From assembly GCF_019134595.1 (NCBI RefSeq), contig NZ_CP077770.1, forward strand, positions 2,352,501-2,416,500: 64,000 nucleotides of DNA. The letters run 5' to 3'. Positions 62,547 through 64,000 of this stretch are shown here, piece after piece. Every line of letters starts with the position of its first letter. Within the stretch, counting starts at the first letter, position 1. This DNA is from Pseudoalteromonas shioyasakiensis (GTDB taxonomy: Bacteria > Pseudomonadota > Gammaproteobacteria > Enterobacterales > Alteromonadaceae). The notes below the pieces were generated by a model. The model was not told where the DNA came from. It was given only the letters and a program-made list of their open reading frames with translations, and did not search any database. The position numbers and the translations under genes are program-made.

Positions 62547-63322
62547 TGTTTGAATTAGCTTTAGACCCAGCAACCTGGGCACTATTATGCGCAGTCGCAC
62601 TGGCAGCGGGCTTTATTGATGCAATTGCAGGCGGTGGCGGGATGTTAACTGTGCCAGCGCTATTAACTGCAGGCTTGCCGCCCCACCTCACCTTAGGCAC
62701 CAATAAACTTGCAGCGAGTTTTGGCTCATTGACGGCCAGCGTGACTTATTTTCGTAAAAAGTTGTTCAACCCACGGTTTTGGGCTGCATCTATTTTAGCG
62801 ACAGCCATTGGGGCACTCGTAGGTACTTTAGTGGTTGATTACTTAAGTATTGAATTTTTAAATAAATTACTACCGGTAGTGATTATTTTAGTCGCTTGTT
62901 ACAGCTTATTTGGCAGTTTGAGTACAACTGAGCATAACGAGTTACCAGAGCTTGATAGCAAAACTAAAATTAAACAATGGCTACAAGGTCTTGGGCTTGG
63001 TTTTTTTGATGGTTTAGCTGGCCCAGGTACTGGTACATTTTGGACCGCATCAAATAGCCTATTATATAAAATGAGCTTATTGCTTAACTGTGGCCTTGCC
63101 CGCTCGATGAACTTTGTTTCAAACTTTATTTCGTTGATCACCTTCGTGGCGCTTGGCCATGTGAACTTTTTACTTGGTATCACAATGGGCTTTTTCTTGA
63201 TGCTTGGAGCATGGTTAGGAGCACATTCAGCAATTAAGTTTGGTAGTAAAATGATCCGCCCAGTGTTTAACACTGTGGTTATAGTGTTAGCATTAAAGTT
63301 AATCTATGAGGCTTACTTATAA
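62546..63322 (+). CDS. yfcA: TSUP-family membrane transporter (TauE/SafE, YfcA-like)
   Basis: A 258-residue inner-membrane protein with eight predicted helices in two homologous halves. The family signature occurs twice: GFIDAIAGGGGMLTVPALLTAG and GFFDGLAGPGTGTFW, plus TNKLAASFGSL. Family members export sulfite, sulfoacetate or related organosulfonates, but YfcA itself lacks a firm substrate. Overlaps dinG by one base and abuts priC directly (stop TAA then ATG). Confidence 0.9.
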   Translation: MFELALDPATWALLCAVALAAGFIDAIAGGGGMLTVPALLTAGLPPHLTLGTNKLAASFGSLTASVTYFRKKLFNPRFWAASILATAIGALVGTLVVDYLSIEFLNKLLPVVIILVACYSLFGSLSTTEHNELPELDSKTKIKQWLQGLGLGFFDGLAGPGTGTFWTASNSLLYKMSLLLNCGLARSMNFVSNFISLITFVALGHVNFLLGITMGFFLMLGAWLGAHSAIKFGSKMIRPVFNTVVIVLALKLIYEAYL

Positions 63323-63931
63323 ATGCAATCAACTGCTTTTGATAAACTACGTTCACAAATTGAAAGGCTCAAACAATTAGCCACACAATTTGATAAGGGT
63401 AATTTATTTGCTAAAAATCGCTATATGCAAGCTCAGCCAAGCTTGTTTGATAAAGCCGTGTTTAGTACAAAAAGTATGAAACTTGCCGACTATGTAAGCG
63501 AAATCGAAGATGAACTAAGCAGCCTACCGCCTGCTGAGCATCGCCATGCCTACCAATATGCACTTGAGCGCATTACCCTTCAGGTGCAAGCGGTATTTAA
63601 TGTGATCAAATCAACCCCGGTTTGGGCCAAAGAAAATAAGTACAGCTTTAAGCCAAAAGCTAAGCCACAGGTTTATAAGCAAGCAGTTAAAAAAATCATG
63701 CAGTCATCCCATGAACTGTATGACGAGCTAAAGCAAAACCATGAGTTTGAGCGCCGCTTAGTTTTAATGATCGAAGAGCGAAAACTAAAACTTGATGAAG
63801 CTAGCCCAGCAAAAGCCAGCGAAATTAACAAAGAAATACTCGCATTACACGCAAGACTTGGCCGTTGTCGTAAGGCAATTTCTGCCACTGAAGACAAAAT
63901 TCAACAAGTAGAAAAACAGCAGCTGAGATAA
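63323..63931 (+). CDS. priC: Primosomal replication protein N'' (PriC)
   Basis: A 202-residue basic, helical protein. Matches PriC in size and in its pattern of helices (DKLRSQIERLKQLATQFD at the start, later YQYALERITLQVQAVFNVI and a C-terminal KIMQSSHELYDELKQNHEFERRL coiled stretch). PriC reloads DnaB at stalled forks by binding SSB-coated DNA. Its stop shares one base with the next start (TAATG). Sequence conservation in PriC is low, so the call leans on position and helix pattern. Confidence 0.82.
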   Translation: MQSTAFDKLRSQIERLKQLATQFDKGNLFAKNRYMQAQPSLFDKAVFSTKSMKLADYVSEIEDELSSLPPAEHRHAYQYALERITLQVQAVFNVIKSTPVWAKENKYSFKPKAKPQVYKQAVKKIMQSSHELYDELKQNHEFERRLVLMIEERKLKLDEASPAKASEINKEILALHARLGRCRKAISATEDKIQQVEKQQLR

Positions 63932-64000
63932 TGTTTTACTATCATCCAAGTTATTCAGCGTTAGCTTTACCTGAGCGTCACCGCTTTCCCATTGATAAAT
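63931..64000 (+). CDS. Histone deacetylase-family protein, 5' end only
   Basis: Only 23 codons lie in the window: MFYYHPSYSALALPERHRFP. This opening matches bacterial histone deacetylase/acetoin-utilisation family proteins, which commonly begin with YHPxYSALALPEGHRFPM. The start overlaps the priC stop (TAATG), so it belongs to the dinG operon. Catalytic residues lie beyond the window. Confidence 0.7.
   Translation, partial: MFYYHPSYSALALPERHRFPIDK

Overview
The window looks like chromosomal DNA from a marine gammaproteobacterium of the Alteromonadales, most likely Pseudoalteromonas or a close relative. The evidence is AT-rich sequence, the enteric-type order uvrY-uvrC-pgsA-tRNA(Gly-Cys-Leu), several large TonB-dependent receptors (TBDRs) with the MLNNKVSKAVRLA-type leader, and enzymes very close in length and motifs to their E. 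coli counterparts (UvrC, HrpA, RlmI, RadD, PolB, DinG). The genus call is an inference from gene content, not from a database match.

Layout. 1-6.7 kb: 3' end of an alanine/glycine:sodium symporter, a small membrane protein, a minus-strand cluster of eight intact tRNAs (Leu-UAA x3, Gly-GCC x3, Cys-GCA x2) plus one decayed tRNA, then pgsA, uvrC, uvrY and a DAACS-type symporter. 6.9-13.2 kb: a secreted CBM9/DUF5916 protein, cysK, a lipoprotein, a DUF6172 protein, an unknown protein, two tRNA-Tyr genes followed by a 15-bp tandem repeat, and a YgjP-type metallopeptidase. 13.3-23 kb: signalling genes, namely a pentapeptide-repeat potassium channel, a globin-coupled diguanylate cyclase, an MHYT hybrid kinase coupled to an HD-GYP regulator, a VOC and an HD protein, rlmI, and an hrpA-REC-PilZ operon. 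23-36 kb: hrpA, a periplasmic cyclophilin, tamA-tamB, an RraB-like protein, radD and an H-NS-like protein. 36-40.5 kb: a large BvgS-like hybrid kinase whose start codon appears disturbed.

40.6-60.4 kb is the accessory-looking part. It holds three TBDRs with near-identical leaders and 5' untranslated regions, a SAM methyltransferase, the remains of an S9 prolyl-oligopeptidase-type gene, a DUF547 exported protein, and three TPR-enzyme fusions: one 2-oxoglutarate/Fe(II) oxygenase and two sulfotransferases. polB sits inside this block. The block has the parts of a system that modifies a peptide or protein (hydroxylation, sulfation, methylation) and imports or handles it through the outer membrane. 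That function is inferred from gene content only. Two of the TPR enzymes share an upstream sequence element, and the oxygenase has a perfect FNR-type site.

60.5-64 kb: a tightly packed operon dinG-yfcA-type transporter-priC-histone deacetylase-like gene (cut by the window end), with a near-consensus LexA box before dinG. No CRISPR array, insertion sequence or prophage was seen.
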